20,291 nt of DNA, taken from positions 89,562 through 109,852 of the forward strand of contig KQ482046.1 of the NCBI GenBank assembly GCA_001430745.1. Reading direction: 5' to 3'. The notes beneath the pieces are model-generated. The model was given only the letters and a program-made list of their open reading frames with translations, made no database searches and was not told the DNA's origin. The stretch is from Auxenochlorella pyrenoidosa. Taxonomy: Eukaryota; Chlorophyta; Trebouxiophyceae; Chlorellales; Chlorellaceae. Made by a program: the position numbers and the translations under genes. Position 1 is the stretch's first letter, and every line of letters begins with the position of its first letter. This document shows, in pieces, positions 11,386 through 19,902 of the stretch.

Positions 11386-14299
11386 ATGTCTGGCTCTGGC
11401 TGCCCGTTCAAACATTTGTGGCCGCGGTCGAGCGCTCCTGAGGCACCAATAGCTGCCGCGGAAGCGGCAGCCCCGCCGGGAGCGGCAGAGGCAGGAGCGG
11501 CGGCGGCGCGCACGCCAAGCGGCAGCGGCGCTGCCGCGCCTGCAGGGCAATGTCCTTTCCTGTCCAAGATGGGGGGCCTGGCCCGGGACACTGTGGGCGA
11601 AGGGCAGGGCGCGGCTGGAGTGGGCAGTGAAGGTCCGCCACCGGCTGATGCAGCGCGTGGAGCTCCGGCTTCCGAGGAGACTGGCGCGCCACAGGCAGCA
11701 GCGCAAGCGCCGCGCCCGGCTGTGTGCCCGCTGGGCTTTGGCGGCGGCGGGCAGCAGCCGCAGCTGGGGGAGTTCCACTGCCTGCTCTGCCGGTGAGGCC
11801 TTTGGGACGGTGCGCCGGAGCATCGCCGTGCTGCTGGCAGTGCACCAGACGGAGCTGCACTATCTACGTGCACAACAGAACCGCTGGCCTCCCCCGCCGC
11901 CCTCCACCGGCCAGCCCAAACTCCCTCCCTCCACTCCCCGCAGCTCGCTGTATCACGACTGCGTGCGGGCTGCTTGCGGGCACCGCTTCTGCGCCGGCTG
12001 TGCGGCGCGGTGCCGCGACTGCCCCATCTGCGGCGCTGACATTGAAGGCCTGGGGGCGGATGCGGAGACGCAGGGTGAGCACTGCTTGGGAGCGCCACCT
12101 CTTGTTCTGCTGGGATTGATTGCGAGCGCGACTGCTTGTTCGCTGGGATTGAATGTTGATATGCCTTTTCGTATGTGGAGGTTGCAGCGCTGTGCCTGCA
12201 GCAAGCACTGCTGGCGTGCACCAACAGTGCACACCCAGTCGCGGCAGGGGCGATTCCCCTGAAGCGCTGTCTGCCATGCGCAAGTGCGCAGATGGCGACA
12301 ACGACCCTTGCATGTCGGGAATGCAAATGCAAACCCTCCACACAGGGCCCCACCCAGTGGGCGGGCTGCTTGCAATTGAAGCGGGCCCGGCCTGTAGCCC
12401 ACCCTTCGCCCTCCTGCCTCCTGGCCCATCCTCCTGCAGCCCGGGTGGACCAGTACATCGAGGCGCATGCCGGCAACCACACCATCTGGGAGCTGGAGGG
12501 GGCCAGCGGGCAGGAGGTGGGCGGGCACGCCCGCCGGGGCGCCGACACGAGGGGCCTGCGCCGCGCGCAGCTCGTGCAGGCTGGCAGGACGCAGCCTGCG
12601 GGGCGCGCTGTAGGGCAGTGGCGCGCCACCTCAGGCGCGCCATCTGGCACGGGCGCGGCATGCCGGCAAGTGAAGGTTTAACCAAGCGGTGAGGTCCCGC
12701 CGTCCCGCCCCTGTGCAGGTGGACGGCATGGCGGGGGAACGCAGCCGCGCCTCCTTCCTGCTGCAGCTGGGGCTGCGCGCCATTGCTGCCGGCAACATAG
12801 GTGCGCGGCACAGAGGGGTGCTGCGGCCGGCCGCAGGCCCCTGAACTGGGCTCGTTCCAGTGGCTGCCTTGCCAGCTGACCTGCATGAGGCGCTGAGCTG
12901 GAAGCACAGCTCATGCAGTGCTCATGCTCTGCCGGCCACCGGTGCCACCTGCTTGCTCACCAAACCCCCCGCAGGCAGCGCGCGACACCGCTTCCTCCAG
13001 TGCCAAGCCGACCTGCTGCAGCAGCTGGAGGCGGCGCAGCAGAGGCGAGCAGCCCCCGCTGAGGTGGCCTCGCTGCAGTGCAGGCAAGCCTGCGGCGGGC
13101 CCGGATGGGTTGCTGGGAGAGGAAGAAAGCTCCCCGGGCCGGTCCTGCCGTCGGGCATGCCCTAGCGCGGCCCTCTGCCAGCTGGCACCTGGCTGTTGGT
13201 CAGCATTCTTCCACCGCCGGTCAACCGGCTTGCAGGCCATGCGCCGGCGTGCCTGAGAAGGCCCCCTCCCTGCACACGCCCCTGCCTCACCGCAGGCTGG
13301 GCGCTGTCTCCGGCTGCCTGGGCGACTGCTGGCGCGCCGAGGGCGACGCGGCTGGCACCCTGGAGCACTACACAGCCAGCGTCGCGCTGCTGCGCGCGGC
13401 TGGGGGGGACCCAGAGGTGCGCTGCTCGCAGCAGTTGTGTCTGCATGCGTCGTGTTGGCTTGCAGGACCCAGGGCCCTCGGCTGTGGCTGTGCAGCCCTG
13501 CATCCCAACGCTTCCAGTGCCGACCCCCCACACCCCCACTGTGTCCCCACCCTCTGCAGGCCCAGCAGGCCCTCTCGGTGGCCCTGAACAAGGTGGGGGA
13601 GCTGCACCACCTGCAGGGAGACCTGGGGGCGGCGGCTGAGCAGTATGCCCAGGCGCTGCAGCTGCGCCGCGGCTTGCTGGCAGCCACGCGGCGGCAGTGG
13701 GCAGGGTCGGCACCGCTGGCGCAGGCGGAGGACAGCCGTGGCGGCGGCGGCAGCGGGCAGGCCGGCAGCGGTGCTGGCTTCGCAGCAGCAGCTGCTGGCG
13801 GCACCGCGGCAGCAGCGGAAGAAGGCGACGAGGCATGCTGCTCTGCCGCTCTGGACCTGGCTGCCAGCTGTCTCAAGCTGGCGGGCGCGAGGCGCGGCCT
13901 GGGGCAGGCAGAGGAAGCAGAGGCAAGTGGCGCGCTCGACAGGCATGCCCTGCCCTGGCGCTGCAGCGGCCCTGCAGGCGCTGCCAGGCAGAGGCGGCGC
14001 AGCTGTGGCAGCACCGTGCATTCATGATTGTCCTGATGTGGCGCTCGGGCGAAGATGTCACCATGCACAGCAGGCGCTGCCTGGACAGGCGGAACAGGCG
14101 CCGGTGCAACAGCTTTCCGATGTGCTGCTCTCTGTTGTGTCTCCCTGTGATGCAGGCGCTGCTGGACGAGGCTGTGGAGCTGCTGAGCCGGCTGGAGCAG
14201 TTGGGGGCCCTGGCCCTGCAGCCGGAGCGGCTGCAGCGCAAGCATGCCAGCCTGGCGCAGTTTGTGAGCATGCTGCAGCAGCCGAACGGCGCGGCGTGA
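11386..14299 (+). CDS. NCA1: NCA1-like catalase chaperone, RING + TPR (477 aa, 8 exons)
   Basis: Likely ortholog of plant NO CATALASE ACTIVITY 1, a cytosolic RING/TPR protein that binds catalase and helps it fold into active enzyme. Exons: 11386-11792, 11944-12074, 12440-12516, 12719-12800, 12975-13083, 13296-13416, 13560-13922, 14156-14299; 1434 nt in frame. Seen: C-P motifs at 6-7 (GCPF), 56-57 (QCPF) and 114-115 (VCPLGF); Ala/Pro-rich linkers; RING at 132-165 with C132, C135, C147, H149, C152, C155, C162, C165 ending CPICGADIEGL; then the plant-like DQYIEAHAG; helical TPR-like region 206-477 with LGAVSGCLGDCWRAEGD, ALNKVGELHHLQGDLGAAAE and C-terminal LDEAVELLSRLEQLG. An Ala/Gly-rich insert interrupts the TPR region at about 365-395. 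Two introns seem to start with GC (after 13083 and 13922). The identification rests on recalled plant motifs and domain order; a generic RING-TPR protein is the alternative. Confidence 0.87.
13084..13295 (+). other. Probable GC-AG intron (intron 5 of NCA1-like gene)
   Basis: The donor reads CAG|GCAAGC and the acceptor CGCAG|GCTGGG. Joining 13083 to 13296 keeps the frame in phase 2 and gives LQC-R-LGAV. A GT at 13078-13079 (CA|GTGCAG) would also keep the phase and remove two residues, but matches the donor consensus poorly. A GT at 13064 breaks the frame. Confidence 0.6.
13923..14155 (+). other. GC-AG intron (intron 7 of NCA1-like gene)
   Basis: The donor is AG|GCAAGT, the standard GC-intron consensus, and the acceptor is ATGCAG|GCGCTG. 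Joining 13922 to 14156 is phase 0 and gives EEAEA-LLDEAV. The only nearby GT (13927-13928) would end in phase 1 and shift the last exon out of frame. Confidence 0.78.
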
Positions 14300-14852
14300 C
14301 CGGGGCGTGTGGCATGCCGCCCCGCAGCTCTGTTTTTCAGACAAGCTGGTTGCATGCTGCACATCTCGGCCCGACCAGTGTGCTGCGCTAGTGCGAGTTT
14401 ATGCCTCCCTCGTGATGCATGTGGGTGTGTGTGCGTGCTCCAGTATTACCAGCATACATCCAGACGTGTGTAACAACAATAAGAGGTGCTGTATGACGCA
14501 GCCCGTGGGCGCGCCATGCAAACTGATTTGGGAAGCGGATACATTGGGGGGGTTCGGCGTGCGCGCCTTGTTGAGGGTTCCGCCTGGGTAGGGTTCGTGC
14601 GTAGGGGGACAGGTGGGCAGTGCTTGAGGCGCGAGTTAGCGCTCTCATGTGCGGGTCGTCTGTTTGACGGGGCCAAGGACAGGGCTTGGAGCAAGGGGGC
14701 GTAGTGCAGACAGGTGTCCAAGGGGGTTTAGAATGAGATGGGTGGGGAGTGAAGCGCCAAGGGGGGGACGGCGAGGCGTGCTGCCTCGCGCCTGGCATCC
14801 TCGAGGGATGCACGGCCCGCAAGCTGGGTGCTGAAAAAGGGGGAGAGGGGGG
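14300..14852. other. Convergent 3' region of NCA1-like and HAKAI-like genes
   Basis: The two stop codons face each other over 553 bases, so both 3' UTRs lie here. No coding sequence is evident. The stretch around 14400-14500 is poorer in GC than the flanks, as usual for a 3' UTR in this window. Confidence 0.6.
14469..14473 (+). terminator. Candidate poly(A) signal TGTAA of the NCA1-like gene
   Basis: TGTAA occurs 170 bases after the stop in an A-rich context (GTGTGTAACAACAATAAG). TGTAA is the main poly(A) signal in Chlamydomonas and related algae. A single pentamer is weak evidence; position and context support it. Confidence 0.5.
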
Positions 14853-15845
14853 TCATGGCCGCATCACGCTGCCATAACCATGCCTGGGCTGCTGAGAGGA
14901 GGGCCGCGGCTGCTGGGCACCCTGGCCGGCGTAGCCCTGGGCGCCCGGCGGCGGCCCCGGCGGCGGCGGCGGCTTCCACCCGCCCGCCTGCGGCTGCTGC
15001 TGCTGGCCATAGTACGGCATTCCCCTGCCTATCATGGCCTGCATGGCCTGCTGCTGCTGGAGGCCCATCGGCGCCATGCCCGCGCCGCCCTCGCCGCCGC
15101 CCCCCAGCGCGGCCTGCAGCCGCGGCCAGACCTTGTGCACGTGGGCTGCCAGGTCAGCCTCCGTCTTGAAGCCTTGGAGGGTGAGGGGGGAGATGAAGAG
15201 GCCCGCCTCTGCTGGGATGCGCTCGAGCTTGGTGATGGCGGCGCCGCAGCTGCAGGTGAGGACAGCATAGGGCTGGCTTCAGGTGCCGCGGTGGGTGGGT
15301 GCTGACACGTGATCAGCGTGGGGAGGTGCCGGACAGCAGAACAATGAGATGAGCAGAGCATGCGGGGCGGGCAGCCATCAGGAGAGGTGCATGATGCTAG
15401 CTGTTGCCTGAATAACATGCCCGCAGGCAGAGCTGTCAGTAGCACACCAGCCATGCAGGGCCTGGCAGCCCTCCCAGTCGCCCTGCCCAGCGCTCACATG
15501 ATGCAGCGCGCCATGCCAGCGGCGCAGGTGAGGCAGTAGACGTGGGTGCAGGGTGCGCAGCGGCCGTAGACGGCGATTGGGTAGTCGCAGGCGCAGCACA
15601 GGTGCGTGCGCCGGCCGCGGGGCCGCGGGTCGAGCTGCCCGGGCATGCGCCGCGGGCCGCTCTCCTGCAGGCATCAGAAGCACATCCGAGAGTTTGCATC
15701 GACTTGCCATTCAGTGAGGCAGTCGGGTGAGCAGCCATGCTTGAACACCTGCAAGGCGAGTGAGGCAGCGCCGGCGGCGCTCGTGCTGAAGGCTGCAGCA
15801 GGTACTGGCGCAGGGAGCCGTGCAGGAAACCCATCTTACCGCCAT
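14853..15845 (-). CDS. HAKAI: HAKAI/CBLL1-like RING E3 ligase, m6A writer-associated
   Basis: In plants and animals HAKAI is a RING E3 ligase and a core partner of the nuclear mRNA m6A methyltransferase complex. Firm exons are the RING exon (ending 15498) and 15249-14853; their join is phase 2 and completes the RING. Ligands are C-x2-C (CCAC), C-x-H (CTH), C-x2-C (CLTC) and C-x2-C (CIIC), with CDYPIAVYGR, a strong HAKAI match. Then follow KLERIPAEAGLFI and an AHVHKVW segment at the place of the second zinc finger. The tail is rich in Gln, Pro and Gly. The 5' end is unsettled. A model starts at 15845 (ATG GCG|GTAAGA), continues with 15748-15704 and enters the RING exon at 15634 through a 69-nt intron (194 aa); starting at the in-frame ATG 15646 gives 181 aa. 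Both are short for the family. Confidence 0.82.
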
Positions 15846-16446
15846 GGTATCACGGTTGTGAGGGGCTTTGGCGGCCTGTGGGGGCCGGGGGGAGGCTGAC
15901 ACAAGGAGTTCCCCTCGGATGGTTTGAAGGGAGGCAAATAGAGGGTCGGATGCGGCTCCGGCGTCCGCGCCGATGCCACACGGATGTGAGCACCCCAGGC
16001 GGCGCCTGCAAGGCACTCCAGGCGCTGGTTCATGGTCACCAAGCCTGTGCTGCGGGTGCTGCGCGGGCCGAATGCCGCTGAAGGCTTCTGCGTGGGCTCG
16101 GAGGGCCCGGATCTGTGAGCTTGTTGTGAGTCATCCCGTTCTCAGACCCGCGAGCCGCGGGGTTGCACTCATTCGGCGGGGCCTCTCGTTCAGGTGCGAA
16201 GCTTTTGCACGCCGCTGCAGCAGAGCTGTCGATGCACCGTTTCGGCGTGAATCTTCCTGCAGCCCGTCCGGTCGGGAGGGATGCGGTGACAGCGGCGGCG
16301 GGCGGGGCCCGCCCGCCCAGTCACGCAGCAACGGACCAGACTTTGTTTTCCTCTGTTCCTGAGCCCCGGCATGTGTGCGCCGCAACACCCATAACTATGG
16401 AAACCTCTTGACCCTCTCCCACTCGCCATAGCGCCACGGAGCAGCC
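15846..16446. promoter_or_regulatory. Divergent intergenic region between HAKAI-like and subunit f-like genes
   Basis: About 600 bases separate the divergent starts. A minus-strand open frame runs from 16016 into the proposed HAKAI first exon, but composition and lack of motifs suggest 5' UTR. A short inverted repeat, CCATA-AC-TATGG, sits at 16389-16400, 47 bases before the plus-strand ATG. No TATA box is obvious. Confidence 0.5.
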
Positions 16447-17215
16447 ATGCCGACGGTGCAGAACCTGGTGAGGGAGGTGTCCAAGCTGAAGACCAAGGAA
16501 GTGCCCGGCGCGGTGCAGAAGTTTGCGGCGCAGCACTGGACCCCCGCGCAGCTGCAGGGCCGCCTCATGAACTGGCTGCAGAACTACAAGGTCAAGGTGA
16601 GCATTGGGGCGGCGGGGGGTGGGCCCCCGCTGGCTGGGCGGGCGACGGGGGGGTGAGCCCGGCATGCTTGGCTTCGGCACGCGCCGACGCCAGCACGCGC
16701 AGGGTAAGCAGCAGCACATGCTGTGGAAGGAGGGCGTGATCATGAGTGGCGCTCCCTCGTACCGCGGCTGCCAAAAGCACGGCTGCGCTTTTGCCAGTGT
16801 GTGCACCCTGTCCCATGCCACCCGCTCTGCTTGGCCCCGCCCCCGCCCCTGCAGTACATTGACACCGGCAGCTCCAAGCCGCTGGTGGACCTGTGCGGCT
16901 ACGGCTTTGTCTTCTCCTACGCCTACTCCTGGCCGCGCGAGTATGCCCACTACAAGCACGAGCAGGTGGGGCGGCGACACGCAGGCAGTCGCAGGCACTG
17001 TGCCCGGTGCCCGGTGCCAGGTGCCGCTGCAGGCCTTGTCCCCAGCCGCTGCACTTGCTCCTGCTGCGCCTGGATGCTGGTGGCATGCCGCAGTCCTGGA
17101 GGGGGCGGGTCTCACGGCCCCAGGCGTGCTCTGCCCGATCAGAGAGCAAATGTCGATCGCCGGCCGCGCCGCCTCTGCCATGCAGGAGGCCAAGCTGAAG
17201 GGCGGCCACCACTGA
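16447..17215 (+). CDS. Mitochondrial ATP synthase subunit f-like protein (96 aa, 3 exons)
   Basis: Probable small membrane subunit of the mitochondrial F1Fo-ATP synthase, located in the Fo/peripheral stalk of the inner membrane. Exons: 16447-16596, 16855-16965, 17186-17215, all GT-AG and all phase 0. Seen: basic amphipathic N-terminus, NWLQNYKVKYIDTGS, one membrane helix at about 59-77 (GYGFVFSYAYSW), then YAHYKHEQ and a His-rich end. The helix plus Y/F-S-Y and K-H-E pattern resembles animal subunit f, which ends with a VLFSYSF-type helix and KHER. The length (about 95 aa) fits. No cleavable presequence is evident, as usual for this subunit. It could be another small mitochondrial membrane protein. 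The ATG lies in the context GCAGCCATGC. Confidence 0.7.
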
Positions 17216-17827
17216 GCCGCCAAGTGACGCCCGGGGACTGCGACGCGTCTGCTGCTTGGCGGCAGCTGTGTGCGGCTGCTGAGCAGCCCGGCAGCTGATG
17301 GTCTGCTCAGCAGGAGCGGCGGCGCCCCTCCCTGGTTGGCCCCTGTTGCACCCTGTACCTCTTTCCCCGCTGCCCAACCTCCCTTGCACCCTTTGCTGTC
17401 ACCTGGTTGCTGCCCTCTGTTGGTGCCATCCATTGCCAAGCGTGCCTGAGGCACAGACGGCCCATCCATGCACTCTCCCTGTCATGCGAGCACTGCTGCA
17501 GCCAGTGCCAATCACTGTGGCAACAGAGGCTGGAGTCGCTGCCCGTGGGTCGGGCACCTTGTGGTGGATGGAGCAGGAGCAGCTACAGCAAAGGGAATGA
17601 TCGGGCGGCGAACAGCCGCAACACCATTGCGCCACATGAAACACAGGCGGACAGATGTGTACAGGGGCTGGGAGGTGGGCAGCCATGGGGAAAAGGAGTC
17701 CAGTGCAATTTAGGACGCGGGGAGGGGGGGAGGGCATGCGTTGCAAGTTTGGAGGCAGAGGGCAGGGTACATGTGTGTCGACGTCAGGACGGATCATATG
17801 ATGAAAGGCCACTCGTGCTGCTGGGTC
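17216..17827. other. Convergent 3' region between subunit f-like and Rdx-like genes
   Basis: No gene is seen in these 612 bases. Open frames (for example 17407-18261 plus) run antisense into the Rdx-like exons and are not coding. The segment is C- and T-rich at 17320-17410. I found no TGTAA or its complement at a convincing position. Confidence 0.5.
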
Positions 17828-18913
17828 TCAGGCTGCTGCCTGCAGCCCCGCCGCCCGCAGCCGGTCAAACAAGTCAGAATAGGCGGGCAGGCCCCCTCCT
17901 GGAGCCGCCCCTTCTGCTGCCTGGATGTAGATGGCCTGTCCATCCTCCAGCCGGATGTCAAAGGCGCCCGGCCGACCCTCCACCTGCACACGCAGGCAGA
18001 AATTGGATGTGCACTGCGCAGGTGAAAGGAACAGCAGCGGTGCCAACGGCTGCCTGTGACTGGGCCGCCGGCGGGGCACTCGGCCACTTCCAGAAAGAGG
18101 GGAGCCCGGGCCGTGTTTCGCCTGCACCAGCTGGCGCCAGGTTGGTGCTTTCCACCCTCTGCTGCTGCAGCGGGTCCCCAGCAGATGACCACCGCTGTCT
18201 GAGCAGCATCCCAGGTGAACAGCGGGGGATGAGCCTCCCAGGTGCTGTGAGCGGGGCGTGAACCTCCCAGGTGCCGTGAGCGGGGCGGCAACAAAAGGCT
18301 GCTGCAGCGCACCTCCACGCCATCCACCATCACCCCCTCGAACTCCTCCTCCACGGCATCAGCAAAAGCGATAAAGGCGTCCACCTCTGCTGGTGCATAC
18401 TCCACCATCACCTGCCCGGGTGTGGGGTGGGGCGGGGGAGAGCGGTGGAAAGGGAGGACACATTGGACTGACGTAGGGAGGGCGGCATGTACAGCACCCC
18501 TGTGGGCTGCGGTGGAACACCGGCAATTGGAGTCCAGCAGCTGGGGGCTGGAGGGGATGAGCTGTTCCGCTGCCGCTCAGCCTGTCCCACCTTCTGCGGC
18601 GGCGGCAGGCTCAGGTCGCCAGAGCAGGAGCAGTGGCTCCAGCGCGCTTGCACTGCCGGTGTGATCGTCCCTGCACAGCAGCAGGGCGACAGGGCAGTCG
18701 TGAGCAGTGAAAAGGGACCAGAGAAGGCAGCACTACCACCCACTGCCTGGTGGGACTTTGTACTGTGCTGAGATCGCACATACCTGCTGCCTGCCGCACT
18801 GTGCCCACCGTCAGGTAGAGCGCAGGCGACTGCGCGGGCACGTCGAGCGAGCGCGCGAGCGGGCCGCTCGCCTGCCGCGCTGCAGTCGCCAGGAGTATCG
18901 CGGCACGACGCAT
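17828..18913 (-). CDS. Rdx/SelW-like protein lacking the CxxC/U motif (164 aa, 4 exons)
   Basis: Thioredoxin-like fold of the Rdx family (SelW/SelH/SelT relatives), usually a small redox protein. Exons: 18913-18784, 18670-18591, 18411-18313, 18013-17828; 495 nt, phases 1, 0, 0. Seen: N-terminus rich in Arg/Ala (MRRAAILLATAARQASGPLA), which looks like a mitochondrial or plastid transit peptide; beta strand VMVEY (71-75), helix AFIAFADAVEEEFEG, then GRPGAFDIRLEDG and a C-terminal helix YSDLFDRLRAAGL, the order of an Rdx domain. At 76-79, where SelW has C-x-x-C/U, this protein has A-P-A-E. The linker 54-60 contains C-S-C. The last acceptor is uncertain: one at 17983 instead of 18013 is also in phase and removes 10 residues. 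The family call is by pattern; function could be non-redox. Confidence 0.62.
18207..18291 (-). repeat. Three tandem copies of a 27-29 bp unit in intron 3 of the Rdx-like gene
   Basis: On the plus strand, units beginning at about 18207, 18234 and 18263 share TCCCAGGTG followed by GAGCGGGGCG or a close variant. The last two copies differ by about one base over their first 25; the first is more diverged. The array lies inside the intron 18014-18312. Confidence 0.8.
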
Positions 18914-19437
18914 GGCGAGGAATGCAAGGTGTGGCAATGGCCCAACAGGCCGGCGACGCGCAAGTGATTAAGTCCTGCACGCCACCGCCTGGGCGTGCAT
19001 GGCGCACTCGGGAAGGGGCTGCTCAATTATGAACGCGATGCCCAGCCATCCAGCCCCCCCTGCTCAGCTGTCGATGACGCATGGCAAAAGTTACAGCACT
19101 GGGCGGCAGTCCCCTTAAGGTCAGGGAAGTCGCGCCAGGCTTGCGCATCAGAGGGGGCGCAGGCAGCGGAAGGCAGAGGCGGCGGGCGTGACCCAGCCGC
19201 GTATTGGCAGGTCAGGCGGAATGAAATGGGAGAGGATCCCGTGGCATAAGGATATACAGCATGGCATGCAAATGCAAAGAGTTTGGTTCGGTTTTTTCTC
19301 GACAGTGTTGCGATGGCGGGGGGCCTACCGGCGACAGGCGAGAACCCCCGCCTTGAGTTTGCTGCCACTGCAGCTCCACAAAGAGGCTCGGGTTGGCCTC
19401 ACAGCTGCAGACTAGGCTCTAGTAGTGTTGGCACACT
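18914..19437. other. Intergenic: DUF4079 3' region and Rdx-like 5' region
   Basis: These 524 bases separate the DUF4079 stop (19438) from the Rdx-like start (18913), both on the minus strand. I see no further gene. The region must hold the DUF4079 3' UTR and the Rdx-like promoter. Confidence 0.5.
19091..19095 (-). terminator. Candidate poly(A) signal TGTAA of the DUF4079 gene
   Basis: TTACA on the plus strand reads TGTAA on the minus strand, 343 bases after the DUF4079 stop, inside a locally AT-richer stretch. The distance is typical for algal 3' UTRs, but this is one pentamer only. Confidence 0.4.
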
Positions 19438-19902
19438 TCAAGGCCAGCTGGTGAATTGCAGCACCTGGAGGGAGAGGGTGGAGGGGGCACACGCGAAGCG
19501 TCACACAAGAACCGAGCTGGTGCACCCCTCCTGCCCTCGCTCCCGGGCTGCCAATTGTTTCGACCTGCTGCCAAACACAGCTGCACACTGCCAGCTCGGG
19601 GAAGCCATGCGTACTAATTCCATGATGCCCCGGCAGGCAGGACTGCAAGGGGCATCCAGTCAGCCTGGTTCAGCCGCGCCCCAGGCCGGCCCAGCCCCTC
19701 CGCCTCCCTACCTTGCCCACAATCTCCAGGCCAGTGGGGATCTGGGTCGCGAACAGCAGCACGTTGATCGTGTTCAGGCCGATGTGCAGGGAGCGCGCGG
19801 TGTCGTTGCCCTTCTGCATGGCCGGCACCAGCGCGGCGGCCAGCGCCCACAGCACAGTGATCAGCGCGCCGGCGTACAGGTGGGGGCCGGGGAACAGCTT
19901 GC
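19438..19902 (-). CDS. DUF4079 membrane protein, C-terminal part (5' exons outside window or unresolved)
   Basis: C-terminal 71 residues of a chloroplast (probably thylakoid or envelope) membrane protein of the DUF4079 family, shared with cyanobacteria; its function is unknown to me. Exons: 19902-19712 and 19464-19438, joined in phase 0; the upstream join is phase 1. Seen: KLFPGPHLYAG, a membrane helix ALITVLWALAAALVP, the family hallmark K-G-N-D-x-A-R-S-L-H-I-G-L-N, a second helix NVLLFATQIPTG, then EIVGKV and the end LQFTSWP, with the stop in a tiny 9-codon exon. That exon would be missed by an ORF search; it was found because VGKV-LQFTSWP fits the family ending. Upstream (19903-20291) I see no convincing exon; the N-terminal part with transit peptide and first helices is expected beyond the window. 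Confidence 0.75.

Noticed and set aside
11067..12650. 527-codon open frame on the minus strand
   Set aside because: It lies antisense to the RING exons and introns of the NCA1-like gene. It crosses them without motif content and is explained by high GC and few stop codons.
12911..14362. 483-codon open frame on the minus strand
   Set aside because: It is antisense to the TPR exons, which show a clear protein signal on the plus strand; its Ala/Arg/Ser-rich translation is typical of a shadow frame.
18313..18411. Selenocysteine at the Rdx motif
   Set aside because: The codons at 76-79 are GCA CCA GCA GAG, with no TGA, so this is not a hidden selenoprotein.
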